A DNA stretch of 64,000 bases from Diplonema papillatum (Eukaryota > Euglenozoa > Diplonemea > Diplonemida > Diplonemidae): assembly GCA_030068145.1 (NCBI GenBank), contig JAPJBO010000789.1:1-64000 (forward strand). The letters run 5' to 3'. This document shows, piece by piece, positions 22,856 to 34,103 of the stretch. A program made the position numbers and the translations under genes. Every line of letters begins with the position of its first letter. The first letter of the stretch is position 1. Below the pieces are notes generated by a model, which made no database searches, was not told the origin of the DNA, and worked only from the letters and a program-made list of their open reading frames with translations.

Positions 22856-24289
22856 CAGGCGTATGGTTTCTTCGTTCTTCGTCCACCATCCACCGCTATC
22901 CGGTACGACTTCGCTCTGCAGGCATTCGTTGCCGAACGGGGGTGTCTGCCCTCCTGTGCACAAAAATTGGATACAGACCAGTTTACCAGTTCTGGGCTCG
23001 GGGGTCGAGGTCAGAGCTAGTATGCTGGCGAAGTTGTCAACAGGAAAAAAAAAAAAAAAAAAAAACGGCAAAGTACAGTGTCCCGCGCTCCAAAAAAAAA
23101 AGGAGCGTGCAAAAAACGACCTTCGATGAAAAAAGTCGTGGGGGTCGTGGAGGCGCCGCTGTGCCAGGAAGCTGGCTGGCGATCAAGGGCTGGGCTGGCG
23201 GTCAGGGGCTGGGCATCGGTGGGTCGCCGCTGGGCATGGTGGGCTGGCTGGCAGAAGTGGGGCTGCGGCGGGAGCTGAGCCGAGTGAGAGAGTCGAGGCT
23301 CAGAAGCAGCCCGGAGTTCTTGACAGATTCTTTCCGAGTTGACACGAGTGCCTTGTTCCGTGTGCTCTCCGGTCTGCATCTGCTCGTGCCAATGATTTAC
23401 CAGCACACAGTCAGTATCTGAGTGGTGGATGAATTTGAAATGGGCTGTTGGCTTCAGGAATGTGCACCAGGGGGAGCGGGGCGAGGGTCACACAGGTGGC
23501 AAACAGTGCCACCAGTACGTTGGTCGTATGTTTAACGCGACAAACGGACTGAGAAGTGCAAACTCTTTCTCCACCGTACCGTTTGCCGGGGGGCGGAGCC
23601 CCCCGGACCCCCCCTTTTGGAAGGTTCAGATGGCCTAAACAAAGGCTTCTCGGGTTCAGAGCGGAAAAGCAAATTGGCTATTGAGACCAGGGCTATACGC
23701 AGCTCTTTAGTCTTGGAGCTAAATACCTACTGAAAAAATCAGTACGTAGGGTCGGGTAAAAAAGAAATAGAGCATAGGGGGCTCACCTGCCAGTGGTGCA
23801 TGTCTTTGCCTTTGCCTCCTCTCCAGCCTCAACCCCTCCAGTGTCGCGGTGGTAAGCAACAGGATCTGCCGACCGGAATCCCCGGTACTGCAGTTGATTC
23901 TCCAGATGAAACTGCAGAAAAGATAGTACGTGCTGATAACGTACCGATTTCAGCACGTGTACACGTACTGATTCAGCATGTGTACAAAAAGAAACTAAGA
24001 AATTTAACGTGCTGAAATCAGTGCGTTCAGCATGCTGAACGTAAGGCTTGATTGAGACGGAATTTGGAAAACTGAGGCAAAATGAAGCTAATAGCCTGTT
24101 CTTGGGTCGCAAAAAAAAAAAAAAAGAAAAAAAAAAAAAAAAACGGATGTGGTGCTTTCTCGATACGAATGTGATGCTTTCTTGAGTCACACGACCCACT
24201 TTTGCATGTCTTCGAAAATGTTTCATACCAAATGAAAAGACACAACACATTTCCGGTAATAAATCGCTATTCCCTCCACCCACACACAG
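22856..24289 (+). other. Intron stretch without gene
   Basis: Contains A-runs (23045-23064, 23091), short CTGGGCTGGC-type repeats (23160-23270), a GCACGTAC/GTACGTGC palindrome cluster around 23925-24050, and A-rich tracts at 24110-24142. No family resemblance found. Confidence 0.45.
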
Positions 24290-24463
24290 CTGTCGCCGCC
24301 CCTGTGGGTTTGCTGCCAATGGTTGTCCGAAGCTGCGCAAGCAGCTGGGTGCTACCTGCAGTTGCCCGGTGTCCAGGAGGAAGGCTTCCCCATCTGGCAG
24401 CACATCCCCGCCGACCACTGGATGTACTCGTCCGCGGGCCACTGGGTTATCGTCAACGACAAG
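24290..24463 (+). CDS. Giant surface protein, exon H (cytoplasmic module, first half)
   Basis: Acceptor CCACACACAG ends 24289; donor GTATGCG at 24464; phase 0, 58 codons. Reads LSPPLWVCCQWLSEAAQ, then GCYLQLPGVQEEGFPIWQHI and HWMYSSAGHWVIVNDK. The G-Y-x-G-P-W-x-WxYSS-x-WVI pattern looks like a small all-beta module that exon I completes (GGGYVVKS...PYVINDW). I have seen such patterns in protist proteins but cannot name a family. Confidence 0.8.
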
Positions 24464-24834
24464 GTATGCGAAACAAGAAAAACAGCCGAAACGGTTCGTT
24501 TGGGTGAGAAATTTGTGCTGCCGCTCCTTGTCCTCCTTCATCTGGGCGAGGGCGAGGCGGCAGCGCGTAGAGCTATTCTACACATGCTGAATCAGTACGT
24601 GTACACGTGCTAACAATCAGTACGTCATCAGCGTATCTTTTCCCCCCCTCCAGACACACGTAGCAAGTTCATACTGTTACTGCACCATTCTTCCTGTGTC
24701 TTGCTGCGCTCGCCACAAAATTAACCGGTGGCAGTTTCTTTTTTTTTTTTGCCTGGGGCCAGGGGTTATTCTAATCCCCGAAATTCGGGGAAATCATAGT
24801 TAAAAAGTCTATAGCATGCCCTTTTTTTATCTTT

Positions 24835-25530
24835 CCTTATCCCTCAAAACCAGCACCAATCCCCCTCTGCAGAGTCTCGTGGGCCTGCAAAGAGTACGTA
24901 CCGTAGTAGTGAGTAGAAGTTGGCGGTAGGACAAACTACCGGGCCAGCGGAGACCACCGCAAAAAACGCTTTCCTCGCGAACGTGAACTCGGTGTCGGTC
25001 ACAAGAGCCATGGACTTCGTAAAGCACATGGGAAAAAAGAGCGCGCTAAAATAAGTCGAATATTCGGCATTAGGCAGCAAAGATACACACACAAACACAC
25101 CTTTACCATAAAGGAATATTTACGACAATGGCCACCCGGACACTATACCCCGGATCCCTAAGCGAACTTGCACTCTAAATTTTTTTTTCTTACCCTTCCT
25201 TATCCCTCAAAACCAGCACCAACAACAACGACCCCCTCTGCAGAGTCTCGTGGGCCTGCAAAGAGTACGTACAGTAGTAGTGAGTAGAAGTTGGCGGTAG
25301 CACAAACTACCGGGCCACCGCAAAAACGCTTTCCTCGCGAACGTGAACTCGGTGTCGGTGGACTTGGTAAAGCACATAGGAAAAAAGAGCGCGCTAAAAT
25401 AAGTCGAATAGTCGGCATTAGGCAGCAAAGATACACACACAAACATACCTATACCTTAAAGGAATATTTACGACTATGGTCACCCGGAGACTATACCCCG
25501 GATCCCTAAGCGAGTTTGCACTAAAAAGTT
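24835..25530 (+). repeat. Two tandem copies of an acceptor-plus-exon-start segment and the dispersed module
   Basis: Both units (24835-25180 and 25195-25527) begin with CTTATCCCTCAAAACCAGCA, then CCCTCTGCAG and AGTCTCGTGGGCC, the exact acceptor and first 13 bases of exon I. Each continues with GTAGTAGTGAGTAGAAGTTG, GAGCGCGCTAAAATAAGTCG and the full dispersed module (25130-25180 and 25478-25527). The true exon I acceptor is at 27601, so its boundary is present three times. Confidence 0.85.
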
Positions 25531-25596
25531 TTTCTCCTTTCCTCCTTTGCTTTGATCATAGGTGTCACGGCAAGTTTTGGCAGCCGCTGCTTAACA

Positions 25597-27443
25597 ACAT
25601 TCAAGGCAGTGCATGCTAATCCATGTGGTTCGTGTACTTAAAAGAACTCAATGCTTAACAATACGTAGTAGTGAGTAGAAGTTGGCGGGGGGGGTGAACA
25701 CGGCTGAGTACACGTCGCGGATGAGGCAGGCCGGAGCTGAGCCGCAGGCGCCCAGCTGCAAGCACTGTGGAAGCAGCGACACCGAGGACGAGAAACACGT
25801 TTTCTGGGACTGCGGAGCGTACTCGCACATACGGCGACGAGAGGCACATGCCGAGCTGACGGCAGCCAACCGGGCCGACTGGCCCAGATGCACGCTGGAA
25901 CACGGAGTGGTAGTACCCGAGAATGCCCAATTCTCGAGGCGGCTCCAGGAGATGTTGACTGAAATCCTTGCGGAACGGGCTGGGCTCGAAGCACGTGGCT
26001 GGGTGGCCAGGAACCCCACGACCCCCTGGTCGAGAGCGAATGCGATGCCTGCCGAGAAATTTGACCACCCCTTCGCGCGGATTGCCCCGGCATGGACGTG
26101 GGAGCGGAACAAGACCTGGGGACTACCGACGTTTTATGCGTTGGTAGCGTGGCTGTCGGACATGCAATGGACCGAGAACGGGCAGGCGTCAATGCTGGAG
26201 CTTGCGATCGACTTTGAACTCTTCTCGGGCCTCAGCATGCCGCTGCACGGGAATGCGCCGAAGGGGGTGAGAGAACGGGGAAACGTCCTGCGCTGCATGA
26301 TGAGCGCGTTGGACAAGCTGGCGGCACAGCAAGGGCTGGGAAGCTGCATGAGAGGAGAGAGGGTGTGCCCGACGACGTCGCTGTCGTTCATGGGCATCAC
26401 GGGGATATCGGGTATACGGCCCAGGCCACGCTTTCGCGAGGCACACACGGGGACGATACTTGAGGAACAAGTGAAAGGAAGCGATGTAGGGACGCAGTGC
26501 CCGACGTACCCTGACTGGACGATCGGGAGAGCGGCGAGGTGGGCCCTGCCTGCCCCACCACAACTGCACCCAGACCCCGTGCATATGCCGGGTGTCGGTA
26601 TAGAGAAGGCACTCGTCACGTGCGCGACCCATCACAAAGGGAAGTGTGAGGCGTGCAGAGCACTCGTCCGAAGGGACGTTCCCACGGTAGAGATGTGCTG
26701 CCGGCACCATCACCACGCGAACGATGGGCAGCCGATCGCGGTGTGCACAGAGCACAGCACGACGAAGTGCGGCGAGTGCAAGACGGCGGCGGCGTGTTGC
26801 CGCAGCGGGCATCATGCCTGCCGCACGCATGGCAGAGGAACCTGCCAAGAGTGCAAAAGGCTCCCTACGCTGACGCAGAGGCGACCGGCGGCATGTTGCA
26901 GCCGCGGCCACCACCAGTCCAACAAGCCGAACGTCCAGTCAACCCCCGGACGCAACAAGAAGAAGAGGCCCTCCTCACCCACCCAGGTGAGTGTACAGCG
27001 GGAGACGCCATTAGGAAAGCGAGCGGCGCGAGCGCCGCTCGCGGCAACGAAAAAGGAGACGGCGGCAACCGGACGGGCGACCAAGAGGCCGCCACCAACG
27101 CCAGGAACCAGCGAACGACCAGCGCTGAAGAAGAGGGTGCTTGGCACCCCGAAGGAAGGCCCGATCGCCGGCCGCAAGCGGAAGCAAGCAGCTCTCAGAA
27201 ACGACCGGGGACCACGGGCACGCCAATGCCCTCGAAAGTGAAAAACGGGCACACGTGCCCGCCCTCGTACTCGCCGACTCAGTCTCTGGAATCGCAAGAA
27301 AGCCAAACCCCGCTAGCTCCACAAATGCTCGACCTTGACGACGCAATGGCAGGTGACGACGTCATCCGATAACCTGACTTTCAAGGCAGTGCATGCTAAT
27401 CCATGTGGTTCATGTACTTAAAAGAACTCAATGCTTAACAAAA
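25597..27443 (+). mobile_element. 5'-truncated non-LTR retrotransposon between 62-bp direct repeats
   Basis: The long ORF is bracketed by two near-identical segments, about 25597-25660 and 27379-27441 (TTCAAGGCAGTGCATGCTAA...GAACTCAATGCTTAACAA, one mismatch seen). They could be long target-site duplications. The same segment also occurs without an insert at 1340 and 1706, so it is itself an older dispersed repeat. No reverse transcriptase remains. Confidence 0.7.
25682..27241 (+). CDS. Retrotransposon ORF tail with Cys/His repeat domain
   Basis: 519 codons open, no clear own start. The first 60 residues hold CKHCGSSDTEDEKHVFWDCG, the zinc-knuckle type found after RNase H in many non-LTR polyproteins. 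The centre (about residues 110-300) is not recognised. Near residue 320 begin three repeats of the form C-x2-H-x4-C-x2-C-x(5-15)-CC-x(2-3)-HH, such as CATHHKGKCEAC...CCRHHHH and CTEHSTTKCGEC...CCRSGHH. A basic Lys/Arg-rich tail follows. It probably binds nucleic acid. Relics of the same repeat lie at 42770-42930. Confidence 0.6.
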   Translation: MAGGVNTAEYTSRMRQAGAEPQAPSCKHCGSSDTEDEKHVFWDCGAYSHIRRREAHAELTAANRADWPRCTLEHGVVVPENAQFSRRLQEMLTEILAERAGLEARGWVARNPTTPWSRANAMPAEKFDHPFARIAPAWTWERNKTWGLPTFYALVAWLSDMQWTENGQASMLELAIDFELFSGLSMPLHGNAPKGVRERGNVLRCMMSALDKLAAQQGLGSCMRGERVCPTTSLSFMGITGISGIRPRPRFREAHTGTILEEQVKGSDVGTQCPTYPDWTIGRAARWALPAPPQLHPDPVHMPGVGIEKALVTCATHHKGKCEACRALVRRDVPTVEMCCRHHHHANDGQPIAVCTEHSTTKCGECKTAAACCRSGHHACRTHGRGTCQECKRLPTLTQRRPAACCSRGHHQSNKPNVQSTPGRNKKKRPSSPTQVSVQRETPLGKRAARAPLAATKKETAATGRATKRPPPTPGTSERPALKKRVLGTPKEGPIAGRKRKQAALRNDRGPRARQCPRK

Positions 27444-27601
27444 TTTGACGTGGGCGGCTTTGGATTTACATCTGAATGACACCTCGGCACGAAAAAAAGT
27501 TGTCGACAACAAACAAGTAAAAGAATTAAACAAAACCTACGCATTTCTTACCCTTCCTTATCCCTCAAAACCAGCACCAATAACAACGACCCCCTCTGCA
27601 G

Positions 27602-27871
27602 AGTCTCGTGGGCCAGGAAGTCGGCGGAGGTTACGTGGTCAAGTCGTCGGTGCCGCACAGAGGCGCGATGCCGTACGTGATCAACGACTGGAGGACGGCT
27701 GCGCGCGACAACAGCCAGATCGTCGTCTCTGAAGACGAGCCGCGGGCCGGCGAGTTCGTAATCGGACAGAAGGTAGTCTTCCCTCAGGACGTCGAACTGG
27801 GCGACGGAGCCTTCATCAACAAGAAGTCTGAAGCCATCGTCATGTCTCAGGACGGCGACGACCTCATCAAG
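27602..27871 (+). CDS. Giant surface protein, exon I
   Basis: Acceptor CCCCTCTGCAG ends 27601; donor GTCTGT at 27872 (not the usual GTATG). 90 codons, phase 0 on both sides. The start SLVGQEVGGGYVVKS...MPYVINDW completes the exon H module. EFVIGQKVVFPQDVELGDG starts a second small barrel-like module that runs into exon J. Two copies of its 5' boundary lie upstream (24885, 25238). Confidence 0.8.
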
Positions 27872-28239
27872 GTCTGTTCTACACTACCCCAACCTCAATC
27901 CTCACCATCCAAGGCTTTCCCCCGTTTCCATCTTTTTTTTCAATCCCAAACGTAAGGTTTTTCGCGCTCGAAAAAGACTCGCTGTTGGACGAAACTAGTA
28001 CTTCTTCGCACAAAAAGTGAAATTGCACTCTAAAAACTCTCACTCTAGATCCCCGGAATCTCAAGCGAACTCAAACCTTAAACATGCAAAGACGCTTGGA
28101 ACAAAGGAAGTTACCGACAACCCAAACCTGTGCACTTTCCTCGAAGACTTGAAGGCAGCAGCAAACATACATTCGTCTGACTTTTGTCTGACTTTTGTCT
28201 GACTTTTGTCTGACTTTTGTAGTCACCTTCAAACCACCA

Positions 28240-28730
<491 letters not shown>

Positions 28731-29091
28731 GTATGCTTCGTTTCCAGCGGGAATCGCTAGGAGCAAAAGCGATCTTTTCTCAAACGGTGCTGGATTTCTT
28801 TTGTCGTACAACAAGATCGAAGATCAACACTACACCAGGACACCTTGCCAGGTGGGTAGCGTCACCTCCCCGATGCGAGCTGATTGCCGGATGGATGCGG
28901 GCAACTGCACCTTTGTACCACCGACACCCTCTGGGTGCTTCCAGGCTACGCGCAATCGGAGGTTTGAAACATGATGATTAATATCAAAAGCCCGCACCCA
29001 CGCGGCGTTGACTGTGGCTGGTCTTTGTTAGGGCTGCCTTGATGTTACTTTGATCAAACTCACACTAAGCTGAACCTTCTCCGACCAAATC

Positions 29092-29963
29092 CAACACCGG
29101 TCTGTGCCAGGACCTGTGGATTGACAAGGACGAAGACAAGGACATGCCCGCGCAGTAAAAAGCGCTTTAATAAGTATACGATAACTTAACGGAGCCATAT
29201 TTGGACAAAAGCCACTCAAAGAATTTTAAGCGAACACAAACACTCTTCAAAACAGCTCCACTCCGACTGCGGTCTGTGCCAGGACCTGTGGATTGACAAG
29301 GACGAAGACAAGGACATGCCCGCGCAGTAAAAAGCGCTTTAATAAGTGTACGATAACTTAACGGAGCCATTTTTGGACAAAAGCCACTCAAAGACTTTTA
29401 AGCGAACACAAACACTCTTCAAAACAGCTCCACTCCGACTGCGGTCTGTGCCAGGACCTGTGGATTGACAAGGACGAAGACAAGGACATGCCCGCGCAGT
29501 AAAAAGCGCTTTAATAAGTGTACGATAACTTAACGGAGCCATTTTTGGACAAAAGCCACTCAAAGACTTTTAAGCGAACACAAACACTCTTCAAAACAGC
29601 TCCACTCCGACTGCGGTCTGTGCCAGGACCTGTGGATTGACAAGGACGAAGACAAGGATATGCCCGCGCAGTAAAAAGCGCTTTAATAAGTATACGATAA
29701 CTTAACGGAGCCATTTTTGGACAAAAGCCACTCAAAGACTTTTAAGCGAACACAAACACTCTTCAAAACAGCTCCACTCCGACTGCGGTCTGTGCCAGGA
29801 CCTGTGGATTGACAAGGACGAAGACAAGGACAAGCTGAAGTTCCCCGCGCAGTAAAAAGCGCTTTAGCACACGCGAAATAAGTATACGATAACTTGACGG
29901 AGCCATTTTTGGACAAAAGCCACTCAAAGACTTTTATGCGAACACAAACACTCTTTAAAACAG
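29092..29963 (+). repeat. 172-bp tandem repeat of intron end plus exon K start
   Basis: Five units (exon starts near 29092 partial, 29259, 29431, 29603, 29775), each with TTTTGGACAAAAGCCACTCA, GCGAACACAAACACTCTTCA, AAAACAG and then the first 60-75 bases of exon K. The early copies run into an in-frame TAA in GCGCAGTAAAAAGCGC. The last unit passes into the true exon at 29964. Each unit contains a usable-looking acceptor followed by a premature stop. Confidence 0.9.
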
Positions 29964-30254
29964 CTCCACTTCGACTGCGGTCTGTGCCAAGACCTGTGGA
30001 TTGACAAGGACGAAGACAAGGACAAGCTGAAGTTCCCCGCGCAGGAGATCTTCGCAGTCGGGGAGCAGGTCCAGCTGGCGGCGGACGCCGCCGACGAGAT
30101 CGAAGAGGACGGCTGCCTCACCCGCAACGACATCGGCGTCATCGTCGCCTGCGGTGACTTGGGCCAGGCTCGCCCATTCCTCGTCGAGGGTCCGGCTGAG
30201 CTGTCGTGGTACGCGGCGAGCAACCTGACGCACATCGTGCCCCAGCAGCGAGAG
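29964..30254 (+). CDS. Giant surface protein, exon K
   Basis: Acceptor TTTAAAACAG ends 29963; donor GTGTGT at 30255. 97 codons, phase 0. Reads LHFDCGLCQDLWIDKDEDK (a CxxC and an acidic run), then FAVGEQVQLAADAADEIEED, NDIGVIVACGD and ELSWYAASNLTHIVPQ. The G-x2-V...IGVI...W---NL--I pattern looks like another MIB/HERC2- or SH3-like barrel. Role inside the cell unknown; probably a protein-binding scaffold. Confidence 0.8.
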
Positions 30255-33200
30255 GTGTGTCCATGTCTTCATGCATAGTTCGTGCGGGGTTTTTTTGTAG
30301 CAGTGGCAAGTTACACGGTGCACTAGTAAAAGTGAAAAAGGTGTTTTTACTAGTGAAAAAGCATGACTAGTGCACTAGTAAAATGACTAGTGCACTAGTA
30401 AAAACACTAGTAAAACTGACTAGTGCACTAGTAAAAATGACTAGTGCGCTTGTAAAAATCCACCTGTTCCGGACCGAAATCTGGGCTGTTTTGAAAATTT
30501 CAGAGGGTCCCACGCCCACGGCACAACTGTACCCTACCGTTGCGCTTACTACCGTGTTCGGAGAAATGTTGGACTAGGAAAAGGGCCAGGCCCGCCCTTT
30601 CCTCGTCGAGGGTCCGGCTGAGCTGTCGTGGTACGCGGCGAGCAACCTGACGCACATCGTGCCCCAGCAGCGAGAGGTGTGTCCAAGGTTGGTAGTTGAG
30701 TGGGCAGATGGGTGGATGGGGGTGGGCAGGTCGGTGGATGGATGAACAGGTAGGTAGTTGGGTAGACGGGTGGGTGGATGGGTGGGCAAGTGGGTGAGCA
30801 GTGCAGGTAGGTGTGCTAGTGTGCTTCGGACGCGGCTCTCTTGAGCCGTCCGTGTTCCTCCTCCTCCGATCCTTTTCCTTGGCCACCTCGACAGCTCGCA
30901 GGGCGTCTCTTAATACCGCGCGAGAGAACTCGGATGCATCTACTAACTGTAGCTTGGACTCCTAGGCAGTTGTTGAGGCATACCCTGCAGCCTGCGGATT
31001 CGGAGGGCCTCAAGGCGAACCAGCAGTTGCTGGAAAACCTGCAGGACCTGCCTTTGAGTCCTTGGACACAGGGAGGAGTCTGAACAGGACGCGTCTTGTG
31101 CATGTGCGCAGGTTCAACCATCATCTGACTCTTCTGTTTGCGGTTGCAACCTTCGGTACCACGAGTTTGCCATTCTTATGTCAAACTCTCCAATTCCCTC
31201 TTGGGTTTTGGTTTGGGCAAGAAGTATTCGCGCCCGCCATCTCCCGATGACCTTCCCACTTCTGACCACGCTGCAGCAGTCACGTGTAAACCGGGCAGAC
31301 CCAGTCGTCCCCCATCTGGTCCCGAACGACGAGCACCGCTCCTGCACCCGAGTTTAGCCTTCGATGATTGGAAGCCGCATCGGAAACAGTGGGTCAACCC
31401 ATCCCGGAATTCTGAATTCGTGCACCCGCTTGAAAGGAATGTCCACTTCGGAGTCCACGTTCGCTTATGTGGGGAGTTGTAGAGTACGGGAGGAACCGGA
31501 AATCTCCGGAAAGATGGTACCCGCATTCCAACTCGTCTCGGGAATGGTCACTCAGCGACCGTATGCAGGTGGGTGGAGGCCCTGGGACTGCTAAGGCGTG
31601 ACCACCCCATAAGGAGGACTCTCTATCTTGCGTTATCTCTCTGTCTCAGTCGCCATAGCAACCTTATCCTCGGCCAAGCATCATCCTGCAACCCTGCTTT
31701 CAGGATGGCCACGCTCGAATTGCCGTCTTCGACCGTAACTGGCCCCTGGTCCTGGTGGTTAGGGTTAGCATGCAAAGATCCTGTGGCGATAATCTGCATC
31801 TGCTCTCTTTCGTGACTACCTCTTCGTGCTACCTCTCTTCGTCACTGGTACCTTATCGTGCGCCTCTGCCCGCCGCGGAATGCACGTCTCTGTCTTCGAT
31901 GATGGCGAGTCCTTACGCCGCCGCTTCGTTGCAGCGGCCGTCCTAGTGTCGTCGCCTTCTGCGGCGTTCTCGATGGCGGTGTTGGTGCCGGCATCCGCCG
32001 CTTCCCTTGTGGCGCTTTGGGCCGATGGTCGCAGCTTGCGTCTCGACTTCGGTGTCGCTTCGGGCGTCCCCGGGGGCGAAGGCCCGCGCTTCCGTCTCTT
32101 CGCCGCCGACTCTTCGCCGCCGACTCCGGACATCGGCATATCGTGCTGCAGGCATCCGTGGTGTGAGTTCCTGCAGGGATTAAATTTACCCTCTTCTGCC
32201 CCTTCTTGCCGGAGGTGCCGTCTTCGAAGGCGTCCCACCAGCACGTCCGATCCTTTCCTCCCCATACGTGGAAATTGCGGAAGGCGTGCCTGTTCGTCCC
32301 CAGCTGCGACTCGAGCACGAGCATCTTCTCTGTACCCGCATGACCTCTGGTGGAACGGTTCCTGCTCTCCTTGCCGCAGCGGATCCTGCCGCTACCTGTG
32401 TCAAACCGTGTCAACCTGTACCTCCCAGTCTGTCCTTCCTTCTCAGCCTCTATCTTCGTCTTCGGGGCATAGCCAAACACGGGACCGCTCTGCGCAAGGT
32501 AGGGCCATAATAGCGTAGCCCCCTCCCCGCCTTCGCCAAGGCCGACTGCAGGGAAAGTGGTCGCCACAACGGAAATACCCCGAAACTCCCCGAAACTCCC
32601 CGAATTCCCCGAAACTCCCCGATACTTTCGTCTGGACCAGGTGGGTGGTAGTGTTTTTTATACAACCGGACGTGTGTCAAATAACTGATATTATTCGACC
32701 CCCCCCCCCCTTTACTGCACGTCGCAGATGTTTGTAAAGTGCATACCTACCCCTTGGAGCCAAACCCCCTTGAACAACATGGATAACGGGCGAGTATGCC
32801 AATCCATCTTAAACACGGGGGTGAGGTACCCCTGTGCAAAGTGACTATGTGCCCGTGTAAGGCGACTACACTGTAGTCTACAGAGCCCCCGTTTAAGATG
32901 GATACCCCCCTTGATTAAGACGATACCGCCAAAGCCCGAATTATTCATCCATCTTATGCACGGAGGAGGGGTATCATGTAGCCCTACCCCGTATTGTGTA
33001 GTTCCCGTTCCTTCGGATTTCGGGGTACCAGTAAGAAGTTCTCCGTCGGCAACACGCGGATGTGGCCTTTCGGCATCTGGAATTTTATCCTAGTTCTACC
33101 GTCTCGCATCTTGGCACACGGAGTTTCGCCGCCTCGTCATTCTCGTCAACTCCTCCCTCCACCCCACACAGCTACATGGCAACCCCTGCTCAACATGTGC

Positions 33201-33467
33201 TCGCCTGCCTTGATGGCACTTGCACTTTAAAGAACTCAATGCTCAACATGTGGTTCATGTACTCAAAAGACCTCAATGCTCAATATGTATGCACGTGGGG
33301 CGGCCCAGGGCCACATTCATTGCGAATGTGTTCTTTTTTGGCTAGCCAAAGAGAGTAAAAGAGTGAAAGAGTGCGTTACAGTAGTGGGTAGAGAAGAGAA
33401 CGAGTGTAAAAGAATGGAGGTCGTACGGACTACCAGACCAGCGGAGGCCACCGCAAGTAGCTATTTA
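30255..33467 (+). other. Intron stretch of repeats
   Basis: Holds TGACTAGTGCACTAGTAAAA repeats (30325-30450), GGTGGGTGGATGGGT-type minisatellite (30690-30800), CCCCGAAACT decamers (32577-32630) and a 75-bp segment (32640-32720) shared with 37745-37830. On the minus strand 31816-32567 is open in overlapping frames with Lys/Arg-rich and CRNSHHGC stretches, which I cannot assign. A GTACTCAAAAGACCTCAATG repeat lies at 33220-33285. Confidence 0.5.
30588..30684 (+). pseudogene. Downstream copy of exon K end and its donor
   Basis: Ninety-odd bases, nearly identical to 30160-30258, cover the end of exon K (GGTCCGGCTGAGCTGTCG...CAGCAGCGAGAG) plus the donor GTGTGTCC. This mirrors the acceptor-side duplications but on the donor side, 426 bp downstream. 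Confidence 0.85.
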
Positions 33468-33584
33468 TTCCCTGTGAATAATGGAGAAAAAAAACACTCG
33501 AGAACCCAAATTTTTGGCTCGAGACCCGGGGGGGTCGAGAGCCAAAATTTGGGTTCGAGAGTGTTTTTGTTCTCCATTAACAGG
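33468..33584. repeat. Palindromic MITE-like hairpin
   Basis: Arms of about 50 bp (33468-33526 and 33532-33584) are near-perfect inverted repeats around CCCGGGGGGG. Key strings: CACTCGAGAACCCAAATTTT left and AAAATTTGGGTTCGAGAGTG right, CCCTGT..TAATGGAG at the outer ends. Could fold as a long hairpin or be a foldback transposon. Confidence 0.85.
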
Positions 33585-33597
33585 GTATTATAAGGTA

Positions 33598-34103
33598 ATT
33601 TTTTTGCATTCGGGGTTCAGTTAAGTCACTCCTTTTGCCTCCCAAAAATGCCAGAAATGGGGTATAGTGACAAAAAGGGGGTGTAAAACACTTTTTGGGG
33701 TGTGATAAAGTAGTGAGTAGCAAAACACATCATCTAGGTGCCCACCCCCCCCTTCAAAACAAGAAATCATGCCCCAAAGGGCAAAGAAGCGCGCGCCAAG
33801 CAGTTCTTGTGACTCGTCGTCGACATCGTCGAGCTCTTCCTCCGAGGATCAAAAGAAGAAGAAGAAGGCAGAGCTGGACGCAATTGCCGACGGAATGCAG
33901 CCGAAGCAGAGCAGAGAGGTGTACCAGAAGACCTGGGAGGACTTGCTCGAGTTCTCCAACATCAAGAAGTGAAAATCACCCGGAACTGTCATTTTTTGGA
34001 TGCCCAACAAGAAAAAATGGGGAGTGTCAAAAAGTGCCTGTAGAGTGTCAAAAAGTGATGGTGGAGGAGTGACGAAACTGAACCCCGAATGCAAAAAAAA
34101 AAG
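33598..34103 (+). mobile_element. 506-bp terminal-inverted-repeat element with small ORF
   Basis: Left end TTTTTTGCATTCGGGGTTCA (33599 on) is the reverse complement of the right end TGAACCCCGAATGCAAAAAA (about 34080-34100). The match continues inward to GTCACTCC/GGAGTGAC (about 34 bp, two or three mismatches). Repeated TCAAAAAGTG strings lie inside the right end. The inside holds one ORF (33769-33972). No target duplication is obvious. Confidence 0.75.
33769..33972 (+). CDS. 67-residue protein inside the TIR element
   Basis: ATG at 33769, TGA at 33970-33972. Basic start (MPQRAKKRAP), a 17-residue Ser/Thr/Asp run, a KKKKK block, then SREVYQKTWEDLLEFSNIKK. The last segment resembles the first helix of the core-binding domain in tyrosine recombinases (YxxTWxDFxxF), and the next frame continues with ENHPELSFF. 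It may be the start of a broken Crypton-like recombinase or a small DNA-binding protein. Function not established. Confidence 0.45.
   Translation: MPQRAKKRAPSSSCDSSSTSSSSSSEDQKKKKKAELDAIADGMQPKQSREVYQKTWEDLLEFSNIKK

Noticed and set aside
31816-32567. Minus-strand gene with Lys/Arg-rich protein
   Set aside because: Several frames are open because of GC-rich composition; no domain, acceptor or donor could be tied together.
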